A stretch of 64,000 nucleotides of DNA from Firmicutes bacterium AF25-13AC. GTDB taxonomy: Bacteria; Bacillota; Clostridia; Lachnospirales; Lachnospiraceae. This document shows, piece after piece, positions 29,329-38,911 of this stretch. The first letter of the stretch is position 1, and each line of letters begins with the position of its first letter. The notes under the pieces were generated by a model. The model was given only the letters and a program-made list of their open reading frames with translations, did not search any database and was not told the DNA's origin. Location: positions 1 through 64,000 of the forward strand of contig QUFP01000020.1 in NCBI GenBank assembly GCA_003478935.1. Direction: 5' to 3'. Made by a program: the position numbers and the translations under genes.

Positions 29329-32184
29329 ATGATTTGCCCGAAATGTGGTGCCAGACTAGCGCAGGGAAGCACGATTTGTCCAATTTGCGGAACAAAGATA
29401 CGCCCCTCTAAAGTCAAGGTACAAGACAATTATGAAGAGCAGCCAGATCAAGGCTACGATTCAGATTCAGATGATGATTATGAAGAAAATCTGAATGATG
29501 ATTACGATTATGACGAAGAGGATGACAGCTACGGTAATGATGATTACGACAATGATGATTATGAACCGGCTCATCCAAAAACAAATCGTATTCTTGTTGT
29601 TATTATTGTCACAGTAATTGCATTGATTGCTGCGATGATCGTATTGATTGTTCTTCTTTTCAGCAGTGGAAAAAAGAGCAATAAGCAGATTCCGTATACA
29701 GTAGATAAAATACAGGATACGGATACGAAGAAAGAAACACAGAAAGAAACTCAAAAGGAGACAGAAACTGAAGTAGTTGAAATCAAAGACAACAAGGTTA
29801 CTTCCGGAAGAAATGTCTATGAGCTTTCAAATGATGAGTTAAAGCTTGTTGAGTACAATGATCAGGGACAAGTTGTTCGTATTCCGGCAGAAATCGGCGG
29901 ATATCCGGTAACTTCAATTGGTTCACATGCATTTAAGAACAATACGTCAGTTCAGTATTTAAAGCTTCCAGATGGAATGAAGAAACTGGATGATTCTGCA
30001 TTGTCTGATATTGAGCTTTTGAAAGAAGTTGTAGTTCCGGAATCAGTTGAAGAGATTGGAAACCTTGCTTTTTCAAAGGTTCAGAAGGCAATTTGTGTAA
30101 AGGGAAGCTTTGCATGGAATTATATGAAGTATATGGCAGATGAGGTAGTTGAGGGAACTTCACTTTCACTTGACAATAATGCGTCCACGCCATCAAGCTC
30201 TGCGCAGCAGACAGTTCCAACACAGCCGACGACTGCACAGCAGGCAGCGTCACAGCCGCAGCAGACGCCAGCCCCAGCCCCGTCCCCAGAGCAGACACCG
30301 GCCACAGCCCCGTCTTCAGAGCAGCAGCCAGCCACAAATCCATCACCGGATCAGACACCAGCCACGGCTCCATCTTCGGAGCAGCAGCCGGCGACAAATC
30401 CATCACCAGATGAGACACCGGCCCCGGCTCCATCTTCAGATCAGACGCCAGCCACAAATCCATCACCAGATGAGACACCAGCGCCAGCACCGTCACCAGA
30501 TGAGACACCAGCACCAGCACCGTCACCAGATGAGACGCCAGCACCAGATACATCACCAGATGAGACGCCGGAAGCACCAACGGAGCGAAATGCAGAAAAT
30601 ATTCTTGCAAAGATTTCTGCAGATTCTGGTGGAAGCGTTGTAGGAAACAGCTATATGTTCTACGATTTTAATGGAAATGGTGTTCAGGAAGCATTTGCAC
30701 TTGTTGATGTAGGCGGACGAAAGGAAATCTGGTACAATGGAGAGGATTCTACTTCCAATGCAGTTGAGATTTTCTCAATCACTGATGTTGCATCATGCAG
30801 TGTTAATGCTATTGCAAACGGCACAACACAGTTTGTTTTGAGCGTCACCACTTCAACAGGAGAATCATATTCCTGCATTTATGGAGCAGATGGTGCAAAT
30901 GGCTATATGGTAGCAGATTTGCTTCCGGGTGTATTTGTATCAGATGGCGTAAGCTTACAGTTAGACAATGGAATGAATGGAGTTGCATATCTACTTGCTT
31001 CTGACGGAGGCTATAGTGAGTATGCAGCACAGGAACTGGCAAAGAGTCAGTTTGATGCGATGCCGGGTGCAGAGGATATCTGGTCACAGGTAAGCGCACT
31101 GATTGGTGCAGAACCAACAGACCTTCATTTCTGGAATCGTTCAAGTGCAGTTGGTAATTTGATTCAGATTGCATTTACAGATGCAGCAGGAACACCAAGT
31201 TACATCAATGTGTCATGGACTCAGGATGGAATGCAGTTTGAAGATGGTGCACTTAATGTTCATAATGGTGTGGTAAAATCTTCTTATACAGGATTAAATC
31301 AGATTCAGCCGCAGGAAGTTCCGCAGGTAGAGACAGAGCCGGCTGATCCAGCTACAGAGATTTCATTTGCAGATGGAACAGCAGTTACACTTTCAGCAGA
31401 AGGAACTAATTATACGGCAGATCTTAATGGAGATGGTGCAGCAGACTTCTTCAAATATCGTACTGAGGTAGCAGAGGATGGAAGTACAACCAGCCTTATC
31501 GTCAATGTGAATGGTACCGATTATACAGTTGGTACAGGAATCAGTGCAGCATATAAGGTAGAGGTATGTGATTTAAATACATCCGATAATCAGCTTAATA
31601 TTGTAGTTGTTGGAACAGGTGCAGACAACTCTGTTACCAGTTTTCGTGTATTAAGTGGAACCGATCTTTCTACACCGCTTATGCAGGATGGAACATTTAC
31701 CGTGCTTAACGGATATGGAAATGCAGCGCGCCTGTATAATACGTCCCATGTACTTACACCTTCTTCCGCAAATGGAACATTTGATGAAAATGGTGGATTT
31801 ACGTTAGCTGTGACAAGCCCAATTTCTATTGACAGTCTTGGACGTTATGTTTGCAAGATTCCATATGAATTAAAAGATGGTGTGATTGCAGAGGATGCAT
31901 TAAGTGAGACAACTGGAAACTACGAATATGAGCTTGTTGATCTGACATCACAGGAACAGTTTAATTATATTCTGGCAGCAGATACGAATTTGTTAAGTTC
32001 GGCAGCAGCAGATGCTGCGCCAGCGGCAACACTTGGCACGGGAACACAGGTATTCCCAAGAAAGCTGATCCAGGCGGCAAATGAACCAGGTGCATTTTAT
32101 CTTTACGTAGAGGATGCATCAGGAAACGCTGGATATCTTCCACTTGGTGAGGGACAGACATTGTTCCAGAGCGTACCACAATAA
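29329..32184 (+). CDS. Zinc-ribbon membrane protein with LRR-like and Pro-rich repeat regions
   Basis: This 951-residue protein is of unknown function. In order: an N-terminal zinc ribbon (CPKC at 3-6, CPIC at 18-21), an acidic Asp/Tyr-rich linker to about residue 80, one membrane span (about 88-112), a BspA-like leucine-rich segment (about 165-270, IPAEIGGYPVTSIGSHAF), a low-complexity region of PAPAPSPDET-type repeats (about 285-420), then a large extracellular part with two Asp/Asn-rich calcium-like loops (DFNGNGVQE, DLNGDGAADF). The zinc ribbon should be cytoplasmic and the rest outside. The repeats may act as a cell-wall-spanning stalk. Confidence 0.85.
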   Translation: MICPKCGARLAQGSTICPICGTKIRPSKVKVQDNYEEQPDQGYDSDSDDDYEENLNDDYDYDEEDDSYGNDDYDNDDYEPAHPKTNRILVVIIVTVIALIAAMIVLIVLLFSSGKKSNKQIPYTVDKIQDTDTKKETQKETQKETETEVVEIKDNKVTSGRNVYELSNDELKLVEYNDQGQVVRIPAEIGGYPVTSIGSHAFKNNTSVQYLKLPDGMKKLDDSALSDIELLKEVVVPESVEEIGNLAFSKVQKAICVKGSFAWNYMKYMADEVVEGTSLSLDNNASTPSSSAQQTVPTQPTTAQQAASQPQQTPAPAPSPEQTPATAPSSEQQPATNPSPDQTPATAPSSEQQPATNPSPDETPAPAPSSDQTPATNPSPDETPAPAPSPDETPAPAPSPDETPAPDTSPDETPEAPTERNAENILAKISADSGGSVVGNSYMFYDFNGNGVQEAFALVDVGGRKEIWYNGEDSTSNAVEIFSITDVASCSVNAIANGTTQFVLSVTTSTGESYSCIYGADGANGYMVADLLPGVFVSDGVSLQLDNGMNGVAYLLASDGGYSEYAAQELAKSQFDAMPGAEDIWSQVSALIGAEPTDLHFWNRSSAVGNLIQIAFTDAAGTPSYINVSWTQDGMQFEDGALNVHNGVVKSSYTGLNQIQPQEVPQVETEPADPATEISFADGTAVTLSAEGTNYTADLNGDGAADFFKYRTEVAEDGSTTSLIVNVNGTDYTVGTGISAAYKVEVCDLNTSDNQLNIVVVGTGADNSVTSFRVLSGTDLSTPLMQDGTFTVLNGYGNAARLYNTSHVLTPSSANGTFDENGGFTLAVTSPISIDSLGRYVCKIPYELKDGVIAEDALSETTGNYEYELVDLTSQEQFNYILAADTNLLSSAAADAAPAATLGTGTQVFPRKLIQAANEPGAFYLYVEDASGNAGYLPLGEGQTLFQSVPQ
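30268..30575 (+). repeat. Tandem repeats coding for PSPDETPAPA units
   Basis: Roughly ten imperfect repeats of 30 bases, with cores such as CCATCACCAGATGAGACACC, lie inside the gene at 29329-32184. The last three or four units are nearly identical, which suggests recent expansion and possible length variation between strains. Confidence 0.85.
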
Positions 32185-32195
32185 TCTATAAGTAG

Positions 32196-32236
32196 ACAAA
32201 AAAAACTGGCCTCCCAGGGGAGACCAGTTTTTTTTA
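32196..32236. terminator. Bidirectional terminator
   Basis: ACTGG-CTCC pairs with GGAG-CCAGT (32205-32228), with A residues before and T residues after. It serves the zinc-ribbon gene on the plus strand and the methyltransferase on the minus strand. Confidence 0.9.
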
Positions 32237-32246
32237 TGTCTGATAA

Positions 32247-33110
32247 TTAAATACTTGTCCAGCGACCAGATGAACCGCATGGAAGAACAAGACCAGACTG
32301 TGTTACAGGAAGACCAATTTCATCAGAAACAACGTGACCGCCAAATTTGCTTACAACCTCAAGTCCAAGAAGATATGTTAAGACAGAAGCAGCAAAACCA
32401 GTTGTATAGCTGTTAATAAGGAAAAATAGCGGTTTGTCAGAAAGTAGCTGTGAACACAGTGATACGAGTGGATGAATAGCATCCTCAATTTTCCAGATTT
32501 CACCCTTAGGTCCGCGTCCATAAGATGGCGGATCCATGATGATTGCATCATAGTGATTGCCGCGTCGGATTTCTCGTTCAACAAATTTCTGACAATCATC
32601 AACAATCCAGCGAATAGGTGCGTCAGACAGTCCACTAGATGCTGCATTTTCCTTTGCCCAGGCAACCATGCCTTTTGAAGCATCTACATGAGTAACAGAA
32701 GCGCCAGCAGCTGCTGCAGCAAGTGTTGCACCACCTGTGTAGGCAAATAAATTAAGCACTTTAATCGGACGGTTTGCATTTTGAATCAGGTTAGAAAACC
32801 AATCCCAGTTTGCAGCCTGCTCAGGGAATAAGCCTGTGTGCTTAAAAGAGAATGGTTTTAACTGGAAGGTAAGCTTTCCATAATGAATGCTCCACTGCTG
32901 TGGCAGAGAGAAAAACTCCCATTCACCGCCTCCCTTGCTGCTTCTATGATAATGTCCGTTCTTTTTCTTCCAACCCGGATTGGTGTGAGGTGTGTTCCAT
33001 ACAACCTGAGGGTCCGGACGTACCAGAAGATAATTTCCCCAGCGCTCAAGTTTCTCTCCGTTAGAGGTATCAAGGACTTCGTAGTCCTTCCAGTTATCAG
33101 CCAGCCACAT
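32247..33110 (-). CDS. SAM-dependent methyltransferase, RlmI-like (COG1092 type)
   Basis: This is a 287-residue class I methyltransferase. The SAM-binding motif is NLFAYTGGATLAAAAAGA, the acidic end of the next strand is THVDAS, and the catalytic-type motif is DPPSYGRGPKG. It resembles 23S rRNA cytosine methyltransferases but lacks an N-terminal PUA domain; the N-terminal 100 residues are Trp-rich. I chose the ATG at 33110; a TTG at 33122 is in frame. It opposes all neighbours and has its own promoter and a very structured leader. Confidence 0.82.
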   Translation of the reverse strand: MWLADNWKDYEVLDTSNGEKLERWGNYLLVRPDPQVVWNTPHTNPGWKKKNGHYHRSSKGGGEWEFFSLPQQWSIHYGKLTFQLKPFSFKHTGLFPEQAANWDWFSNLIQNANRPIKVLNLFAYTGGATLAAAAAGASVTHVDASKGMVAWAKENAASSGLSDAPIRWIVDDCQKFVEREIRRGNHYDAIIMDPPSYGRGPKGEIWKIEDAIHPLVSLCSQLLSDKPLFFLINSYTTGFAASVLTYLLGLEVVSKFGGHVVSDEIGLPVTQSGLVLPCGSSGRWTSI

Positions 33111-33123
33111 AATAATATCCAAC

Positions 33124-33235
33124 CTTTCTTATATATATGCGATACCGAATGTTTTTAGAATTGCGAGAGTTGCATTGCAACGGAGCAATTCGTTGGTATC
33201 AGTAATTCTAAATCACATATATAAGTATAAGAAAG
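33124..33235 (-). promoter_or_regulatory. Large nested hairpin in the methyltransferase leader
   Basis: Four inverted repeats nest around one centre: CTTTCTTATA.../...TATAAGAAAG (outer), GATACC/GGTATC (33141-33146 with 33195-33200), GAATTGC/GCAATTC (33158-33164 with 33185-33191), and GTTGC/GCAAC (33169-33173 with 33177-33181). TAGAATT and AATTCTA offer an alternative pairing. On the minus strand most of it is transcribed, and the ribosome site (AGAAAGG) lies in the outer arm. No known riboswitch class is recognised. Confidence 0.6.
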
Positions 33236-33252
33236 AACAGGCATCCTGTCAA
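33224..33252 (-). promoter_or_regulatory. Promoter for the methyltransferase
   Basis: On the minus strand TTGACA (33247-33252) and TATACT (33224-33229) have a 17-base spacer. Transcription should start near 33217. Confidence 0.82.
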
Positions 33253-33330
33253 TAGAGTGTTGCCAATCGTCGAACCACCCTTCGTAAACTTCTGGGTCGA
33301 AAAAAACTTTAAAAAATTTGAAAAAAGTGC

Positions 33331-33359
33331 TTGCATTTTGTTTTGATATAGTGTATAGT
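33331..33359 (+). promoter_or_regulatory. Promoter of the S10 operon
   Basis: TTGCAT at 33331-33336 and TATAGT at 33354-33359 have a 17-base spacer. A leader of about 230 bases precedes rpsJ. Confidence 0.8.
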
Positions 33360-33365
33360 ATACCT

Positions 33366-33594
33366 TGCTGTGACATGATAGCAAAGAAGCGCGAGGTTGC
33401 TGCCTATAGGGCAGGTTTTCCGTGGAGCGAATGTCAAGTCAAGAAACTGGCGACAAGTCACTGTATACAATGAAACATCTACAAACATTGAGGTAGAAAC
33501 GGACTGTGCGGAGATTAGGAAACGCACGGGGTAGTGTACAGTCACCACTTGTCGTACTTATTTAAAAAGTGCGAAAAGGAGGCGGCTTTTTTTT
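33366..33594 (+). promoter_or_regulatory. Structured leader of the S10 operon
   Basis: CGACAAGT (33451-33458) pairs with ACTTGTCG (33547-33554) and ACTGTATAC (33460-33468) with GTGTACAGT (33534-33542), making a long closing stem. Inside is GTGCG/CGCAC (33506-33510 with 33523-33527). Upstream, AGCAA...TTGCT and GCC-TATA-GGGC can also pair. A run of eight T lies between the AAGGAGG site and the rpsJ start. Ribosomal-protein feedback is plausible, but which protein binds is not visible. Confidence 0.6.
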
Positions 33595-33912
33595 ATGGCA
33601 AGTCAAGTAATGAGAATCACTCTGAAGGCGTACGATCATCAGCTGGTAGATCAGTCCGCTGCAAAGATCGTTGATACTGTTAAGAAAACAGGCTCTAAGG
33701 TAAGCGGACCAGTTCCGATGCCGACTAAGAAAGAGGTTGTTACAATTCTGAGAGCGGTACACAAGTACAAGGACTCCAGAGAGCAGTTCGAGCAGAGAAC
33801 TCACAAGAGACTCATCGATATCATTCAGCCATCTCAGAAGACAGTAGATTCACTGTCCCGTCTGGAGATGCCAGCTGGTGTATATATTGATATTAAGATG
33901 AAAAACAAGTAA
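33595..33912 (+). CDS. rpsJ: 30S ribosomal protein S10
   Basis: S10 belongs to the 30S head and also joins antitermination complexes with NusB. The 105-residue protein has the standard sequence ([37 protein letters not shown]). It is the first gene of the S10 cluster, and the ribosome site AAGGAGG is separated from the ATG by an unusual T-rich spacer. Confidence 0.96.
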   Translation: MASQVMRITLKAYDHQLVDQSAAKIVDTVKKTGSKVSGPVPMPTKKEVVTILRAVHKYKDSREQFEQRTHKRLIDIIQPSQKTVDSLSRLEMPAGVYIDIKMKNK

Positions 33913-34038
33913 TTTTAAACAAGTATGTCCGGAATTACGTTGATATAGAAGCAACAAGCAATTGTTCCACTTATGTCCACGGTTCTAGGATGATTGGGAA
34001 AAATCCCAATCCGCTGTAGATTCACAGGAGGTAATAGG

Positions 34039-34668
34039 ATGAAGAAGGCTATTTTAGCAACAAAGGTCGGAATGACACAGATCTTCGACGAAAAGGGCAC
34101 ACTGGTTCCGGTTACCGTACTGCAGGCTGGACCATGTGTAGTAACACAGGTTAAGACCGTAGCAAACGACGGTTACAGCGCAGTTCAGGTAGGTTTCGTT
34201 GACAAGCGCGAGAAGCTGGTTAACAAGCCGGTTAAGGGACATTTTGACAAGGCTGGCGTTTCTTACAAGAGATTCGTAAGAGAGTTCAGACTTGATGATG
34301 CTGAGAATTACTCAGTTAAGGATGAGATTAAGGCAGACGTTTTCGCAGCAGGCGAGAAGGTTGATGCTACTGCAATCTCCAAAGGTAAGGGCTTCCAGGG
34401 CGCTATTAAGAGACACGGACAGTCCAGAGGACCTATGGCTCATGGTTCTAAGTACCATCGTCATGCTGGTTCCAACGGCCCTGCAACAACACCAGGACGC
34501 GTATTCAAGGGTAAGCACATGCCAGGTCATATGGGACATGTACAGGTAACAATCCAGAACCTTGAGATCGTAAGAGTTGATGCTGAGCAGAACCTGATTC
34601 TGGTTAAGGGTGCAGTACCTGGACCGAAGAAGTCTTTAGTAACATTGAAGTATTCAGTAAAGGCTTGA
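34039..34668 (+). CDS. rplC: 50S ribosomal protein L3
   Basis: L3 lies close to the peptidyl-transferase centre. The 209-residue protein has the usual N-terminus ([18 protein letters not shown]) and the extended loop with [31 protein letters not shown] in two segments. The start is the ATG at 34039 behind CAGGAGG. Its stop lies 35 bases before the rplD start. Confidence 0.96.
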   Translation: MKKAILATKVGMTQIFDEKGTLVPVTVLQAGPCVVTQVKTVANDGYSAVQVGFVDKREKLVNKPVKGHFDKAGVSYKRFVREFRLDDAENYSVKDEIKADVFAAGEKVDATAISKGKGFQGAIKRHGQSRGPMAHGSKYHRHAGSNGPATTPGRVFKGKHMPGHMGHVQVTIQNLEIVRVDAEQNLILVKGAVPGPKKSLVTLKYSVKA

Positions 34669-34703
34669 TTGCTTTTACAGAAGTTGGAAGGAGGACCACA
34701 CTA

Positions 34704-35324
34704 ATGGCTACAGTAGCTGTTTATAATATGCAGGGTGCCGAGGTCGGTAAGATGGATCTTAATGATGCAATCTTTGGCGTAGAAGTCAATGAGCATCTGG
34801 TAAAGATGGTTGTTACCGCACATCTGGCAGCAGAGCGTCAGGGAACTCAGAAAGCAAAGACACGTTCTGAGGTATCCGGAGGCGGAAGAAAACCATGGAA
34901 GCAGAAGGGAACCGGTCACGCAAGACAGGGTTCAACAAGAGCTCCGCAGTGGACAGGCGGTGGTGTTGTATTCGCTCCAGTACCGAGAGATTACACCATT
35001 AAGCTGAACAAGAAAGAGAAGAGAGCTGCTCTGAAGTCTGCTCTGACCAGCAGAGTACAGGAGAACAAGTTCATCGTTGTTGATGAGCTGGCTCTGAATG
35101 AGATTAAGACAAAGAAGTTCGTAGAAGTTATGAACAACCTTAAGGTTTCTAAGGCTTTAGTTGTTCTGGCTGAGGACGATCAGAACGTAATCAAGTCCGC
35201 AAGCAATGTAGCATCTGTAAAGACTGCAAATGCAGGCATGATCAACGTATACGATATTTTAAAGTACAGCACTGTTGTTGCTACTAAGGCAGCAGTAGAG
35301 AAGATTGAGGAGGTCTATGCGTAA
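34704..35324 (+). CDS. rplD: 50S ribosomal protein L4
   Basis: L4 lines the exit tunnel with L22; in enterobacteria it also represses the S10 operon. The 206-residue protein contains the tunnel loop ([19 protein letters not shown]). The start is the ATG at 34704 after GGAAGGAGG. Its TAA overlaps the rplW ATG by one base (TAATG). Confidence 0.96.
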   Translation: MATVAVYNMQGAEVGKMDLNDAIFGVEVNEHLVKMVVTAHLAAERQGTQKAKTRSEVSGGGRKPWKQKGTGHARQGSTRAPQWTGGGVVFAPVPRDYTIKLNKKEKRAALKSALTSRVQENKFIVVDELALNEIKTKKFVEVMNNLKVSKALVVLAEDDQNVIKSASNVASVKTANAGMINVYDILKYSTVVATKAAVEKIEEVYA

Positions 35325-35623
35325 TGGCTGATATTAGATATTATGACGTTATTTTAAAGCCGGTTGTTACAGAAAAGAGCATGGACATCATGGCTGACAA
35401 GAAGTACACCTTCCTGGTTCATCCGGAAGCTAACAAGGCAATGATCAAGGAAGCTGTAGAGAAGATGTTCCCTGGAACCGAGGTTAAGACCGTTAACACA
35501 ATGAACAATGACGGAAAGACCAAGAGAAGAGGAAGAACAGAAGGAAAGACCGTAAAGACAAAGAAGGCAATCGTAACCTTGACTGAGAACAGCAAGGAGA
35601 TTGAGGTATTTGCAGGTCTGTAA
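35324..35623 (+). CDS. rplW: 50S ribosomal protein L23
   Basis: L23 sits at the tunnel exit and docks trigger factor and SRP. The 99-residue protein begins [19 protein letters not shown] and has the extended basic loop [18 protein letters not shown]. Translation is coupled to rplD through the one-base overlap, with GAGGAGG inside the rplD end. Confidence 0.96.
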   Translation: MADIRYYDVILKPVVTEKSMDIMADKKYTFLVHPEANKAMIKEAVEKMFPGTEVKTVNTMNNDGKTKRRGRTEGKTVKTKKAIVTLTENSKEIEVFAGL

Positions 35624-35682
35624 TTCCCACAAGGAATATACGCACAAAAGCGTGACAATAAATGCTGTAAAGGAGAACAATC

Positions 35683-36528
35683 ATGGGAATCAAAAAGTAT
35701 ACCCCATATACACCGTCCAGAAGAAATATGACGGGTCTGGATTTCACTGAGATCACAAAGAATGCTCCAGAGAAGTCCCTGACAGTATCTTTAAAGAAGA
35801 ACTCCGGCCGCAATAATCAGGGTAAAATTACCGTAAGACATCATGGCGGCGGTTCAAGAAGAAAATATAGAATCATTGATTTCAAGCGCAACAAGGATAA
35901 CATTCCTGCAACCGTTCTTTCTATCGAGTACGATCCGAACAGAACAGCTAATATCGCTCTTATCTGCTACGCAGATGGTCAGAAGGCTTACATCTTAGCT
36001 CCTCAGGGACTTAAGGTTGGTCAGAAGATCATGAACGGTGAGCATGCAGAGGCTAGACTTGGTAACTGTTTACCATTATCCTTAATTCCGATTGGTACTG
36101 AGGTACACAACGTTGAGCTGTATCCGGGTGCTGGTGCACAGATGGTACGTTCCGCTGGTGTTGCTGCTCAGTTGATGGCTAAGGAAGGCAAGTATGCTAC
36201 CTTAAGACTTCCATCAGGTGAGATGAGAATGGTTCCGATCAACTGCCGTGCTACTATCGGTGTTGTTGGTAACGGAGAGCACTCTCTGGTTAACATTGGT
36301 AAGGCTGGACGTAAGCGTCACATGGGTATTCGCCCGACAGTCCGCGGTTCTGTTATGAACCCGAATGACCATCCACACGGTGGTGGTGAGGGACGTGCTC
36401 CGGTAGGACGTCCAGGTCCGTGTACACCTTGGGGTAAGCCTGCACTGGGTCTGAAGACCAGATCTAAGAAGAAGGCATCCAATAAGCTGATCGTAAGAAG
36501 AAGAGACGGAAAAGCTTTATCTAAGTAA
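35683..36528 (+). CDS. rplB: 50S ribosomal protein L2
   Basis: L2 is needed for subunit joining and peptidyl transfer. The 281-residue protein starts [16 protein letters not shown] and holds the conserved [19 protein letters not shown] loop near the C-terminus, including the essential His. An AAAGGAG site precedes the ATG. Confidence 0.97.
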   Translation: MGIKKYTPYTPSRRNMTGLDFTEITKNAPEKSLTVSLKKNSGRNNQGKITVRHHGGGSRRKYRIIDFKRNKDNIPATVLSIEYDPNRTANIALICYADGQKAYILAPQGLKVGQKIMNGEHAEARLGNCLPLSLIPIGTEVHNVELYPGAGAQMVRSAGVAAQLMAKEGKYATLRLPSGEMRMVPINCRATIGVVGNGEHSLVNIGKAGRKRHMGIRPTVRGSVMNPNDHPHGGGEGRAPVGRPGPCTPWGKPALGLKTRSKKKASNKLIVRRRDGKALSK

Positions 36529-36568
36529 TTTTGTCTCACATTGAATCGAATTAAGGAGGTTAAAACCT

Positions 36569-36847
36569 ATGGCTCGCTCATTAAAGAAAGGACCATTTGC
36601 TGACGAGAGTTTACTGAAGAAGGTAGACGCTATGAACGCAGCGGGACAGAAGCAGGTTATTAAGACCTGGTCTCGTCGTTCTACAATCTTCCCGCAGATG
36701 GTTGGACATACAATTGCAGTTCATGACGGAAGAAAGCATGTTCCGGTATATGTTACCGAGGATATGGTAGGTCATAAGCTGGGCGAATTCGTTGCTACCA
36801 GAACCTTTAAAGGTCACGGTAAGGACGACAAGAAGAGCAAACGTTAA
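36569..36847 (+). CDS. rpsS: 30S ribosomal protein S19
   Basis: S19 is in the 30S head next to S13. The 92-residue protein is normal in sequence ([52 protein letters not shown]). It has AAGGAGG upstream and sits 32 bases before rplV. Confidence 0.96.
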   Translation: MARSLKKGPFADESLLKKVDAMNAAGQKQVIKTWSRRSTIFPQMVGHTIAVHDGRKHVPVYVTEDMVGHKLGEFVATRTFKGHGKDDKKSKR

Positions 36848-36879
36848 TCGGATATACTTGAAAGGAGGTAACACAAGTC

Positions 36880-37266
36880 ATGGCAAAAGGACATAGATCC
36901 CAAATTAAGAGAGCAAGAAATGAGCAGAAGGACACCAGACCATCTGCAACCCTTTCTTATGCAAGAGTTTCTGTTCAGAAGGCTTGTTTTGTATTAGATG
37001 CCATTAGAGGCAAGGACGTTGCAACTGCACTTGGTATTGTAACTTACAATCCGAGATATGCATCTTCTTTAATCAAGAAGCTGCTTGAGTCTGCAGTAGC
37101 AAACGCAGAGAACAATAATGGAATGAAGGCAGGTAACCTTTACGTAGAGGAGTGCTACGCTAACCAGGCACCTACCATGAAGAGAATCAAACCGAGAGCA
37201 CAGGGTAGAGCTTATCGTATCTTAAAGAGAACAAGCCACATTACTGTAGTTCTGAACGAGAAATAA
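36880..37266 (+). CDS. rplV: 50S ribosomal protein L22
   Basis: L22 lines the exit tunnel; changes in its loop can alter macrolide response. The 128-residue protein carries the expected RVSVQKACFVLDAIRGK and the tunnel loop APTMKRIKPRAQGRAYRI. AAAGGAGG lies upstream. Confidence 0.96.
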   Translation: MAKGHRSQIKRARNEQKDTRPSATLSYARVSVQKACFVLDAIRGKDVATALGIVTYNPRYASSLIKKLLESAVANAENNNGMKAGNLYVEECYANQAPTMKRIKPRAQGRAYRILKRTSHITVVLNEK

Positions 37267-37278
37267 TAGGAGGGCACT

Positions 37279-37938
37279 ATGGGACAGAAAGTTAATCCTC
37301 ATGGCATGAGAGTCGGCATCATCAAGGACTGGAATTCCAAGTGGTATGCTGAAGCTGATTTTTCTGATAACCTTGTAGAGGACTACAATATCAGAAAGTT
37401 CTTAAAGAAGAAGTTATACAGTGCTGGTGTATCTAAGATCGATATCGAGCGTGCATCAGACCGTGTTAAGATTATTATCTTCACTGCTAAGCCGGGTATT
37501 GTAATCGGCAAGGGCGGAGCTGAGATCGAGAAGTTAAAGGGCGAGCTTGCTCCGTACGTAAATGGCAAGAAGGTTTTTGTAGATATTAAAGAGGTTAAGA
37601 GACCGGATAAGGAAGCTGTTTTAGTAGCTGAGAACATTGCTGCACAGCTTGAGAACCGTGTATCTTTCCGTAGAGCTATGAAGTCCGTTATGAGCAGAGC
37701 TATGAAGTCTGGTGCTCTTGGTATCAAGACAACCTGTTCTGGACGTCTGGGCGGTGCTGATATGGCCCGTACCGAAACTTACAGCGATGGAACTATCCCG
37801 CTGCAGACTCTGCGTGCTGACATTGATTATGGTTTCGCAGAGGCAAACACTACCTACGGTAAGGTTGGTGTTAAGGTTTGGATCTACAAGGGTGAGGTCC
37901 TTCCTACCAAGTCTAACAAGGAAGGGAGCGATAAATAA
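37279..37938 (+). CDS. rpsC: 30S ribosomal protein S3
   Basis: S3 lines the mRNA entry tunnel and has helicase activity with S4. The 219-residue protein has the KH domain ([15 protein letters not shown]) and the C-terminal [18 protein letters not shown] motif. It starts 12 bases after rplV and ends two bases before rplP. Confidence 0.96.
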   Translation: MGQKVNPHGMRVGIIKDWNSKWYAEADFSDNLVEDYNIRKFLKKKLYSAGVSKIDIERASDRVKIIIFTAKPGIVIGKGGAEIEKLKGELAPYVNGKKVFVDIKEVKRPDKEAVLVAENIAAQLENRVSFRRAMKSVMSRAMKSGALGIKTTCSGRLGGADMARTETYSDGTIPLQTLRADIDYGFAEANTTYGKVGVKVWIYKGEVLPTKSNKEGSDK

Positions 37939-37940
37939 TT

Positions 37941-38377
37941 ATGTTAATGCCAAAGAGAGTTAAGCGTCGTAAGCAGTTCCGCGGTTCTATGGCTGGTAAG
38001 GCTAACAGAGGAACTACGATCACCTATGGTGAGTACGGTATTGTTGCTACCGAGCCTTGTTGGATTAAGTCCAACCAGATCGAGGCAGCTCGTATTGCCA
38101 TGACACGTTATATCAAGCGTGGTGGCCAGGTATTCATTAAGATTTTCCCAGATAAGCCAGTATCCGCAAAGCCGGCTGAGACTCGTATGGGTTCCGGAAG
38201 GGTGCTCTTGAGTATTGGGTAGCAGTAGTAAAGCCAGGCCGCGTTCTCTTCGAGATCGGCGGTGTGGATGAAGCAACAGCAAAGGAAGCTCTTCGTCTTG
38301 CAACACACAAGTTGCCACTGAAGTGTAAGATCGTTTCCAAGGCAGACTTAGAAGGCGGTGATAACAGTGAAAATTAA
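37941..38377 (+). CDS. rplP: 50S ribosomal protein L16 (one base missing in this sequence)
   Basis: L16 helps place the A-site tRNA. The protein reads [15 protein letters not shown] to RMGSG, then the frame breaks near 38198 (TCCGGAAGGG). One added A restores [16 protein letters not shown] and the C-terminus [10 protein letters not shown] to the stop at 38375-38377, a normal 145 residues. The corrected 3' end overlaps the rpmC start by 11 bases, as expected for this operon. It is very likely a sequence error. Confidence 0.9.
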
Positions 38378-38567
38378 TAAGTATGTAGAAGAACTTAATG
38401 CGAAATCGTCCGCAGAGTTAAATGAAGAATTAGTAGCTGCTAAGAAGGAACTTTTTAATTTAAGATTCCAGAATGCAACCAACCAGTTAGATAATACCAG
38501 CAGAATCAAAGAGGTTCGCAAGAATATTGCAAGAATTCAGACTGTTTTGGCTGCCAAGGCAAACTAA
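38367..38567 (+). CDS. rpmC: 50S ribosomal protein L29
   Basis: L29 is a small helical protein at the tunnel exit. The 66-residue version from the GTG at 38367 ([18 protein letters not shown]) fits the family; a GTG nine bases earlier is in frame but less usual. AGAAGGCGG lies upstream inside rplP. The stop TAA is followed at once by the rpsQ region. Confidence 0.93.
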   Translation: MKINKYVEELNAKSSAELNEELVAAKKELFNLRFQNATNQLDNTSRIKEVRKNIARIQTVLAAKAN

Positions 38568-38588
38568 ATGGCAACGAAAGGAATGGTT

Positions 38589-38846
38589 ATGGAAGAGAGA
38601 AATCTGAGAAAGACCCGTACAGGTAAGGTTGTCAGCAACAAGATGGACAAGACCATTGTCGTTGCTGTTGAGAATAATGTAAAGCACCCGGTTATCGGTA
38701 AGATCGTTAAGAGAACCTACAAGCTGAAGGCTCACGACGAGAACAACACCTGCAACATCGGTGACACCGTAAAGGTTATGGAGACTAGACCGCTGTCTAA
38801 GGACAAGAGATGGAGACTGGTTGAAGTAATCGAGCGTGCGAAGTAA
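38589..38846 (+). CDS. rpsQ: 30S ribosomal protein S17
   Basis: S17 is an OB-fold primary binder of 16S rRNA. From the ATG at 38589 it is 85 residues ([25 protein letters not shown]), the normal size. ATGs at 38568 and 38583 are in frame, but AAAGGA at 38577-38582 is best placed for 38589. Confidence 0.93.
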   Translation: MEERNLRKTRTGKVVSNKMDKTIVVAVENNVKHPVIGKIVKRTYKLKAHDENNTCNIGDTVKVMETRPLSKDKRWRLVEVIERAK

Positions 38847-38911
38847 TTTTTCGATTTTCAAGTGAGTTAATGAATAGATCCTGAATCGTTTCAGGACGGA
38901 AGGAGTAAGGC

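Noticed and set aside
30268..30575. Possible CRISPR-like repeat array
   Set aside because: The repeats are contiguous coding repeats without unique spacers, inside a continuous reading frame.
32858..33158. Open frames overlapping the methyltransferase on both strands
   Set aside because: The minus-strand methyltransferase has clear motifs; the others are shadows without ribosome sites.
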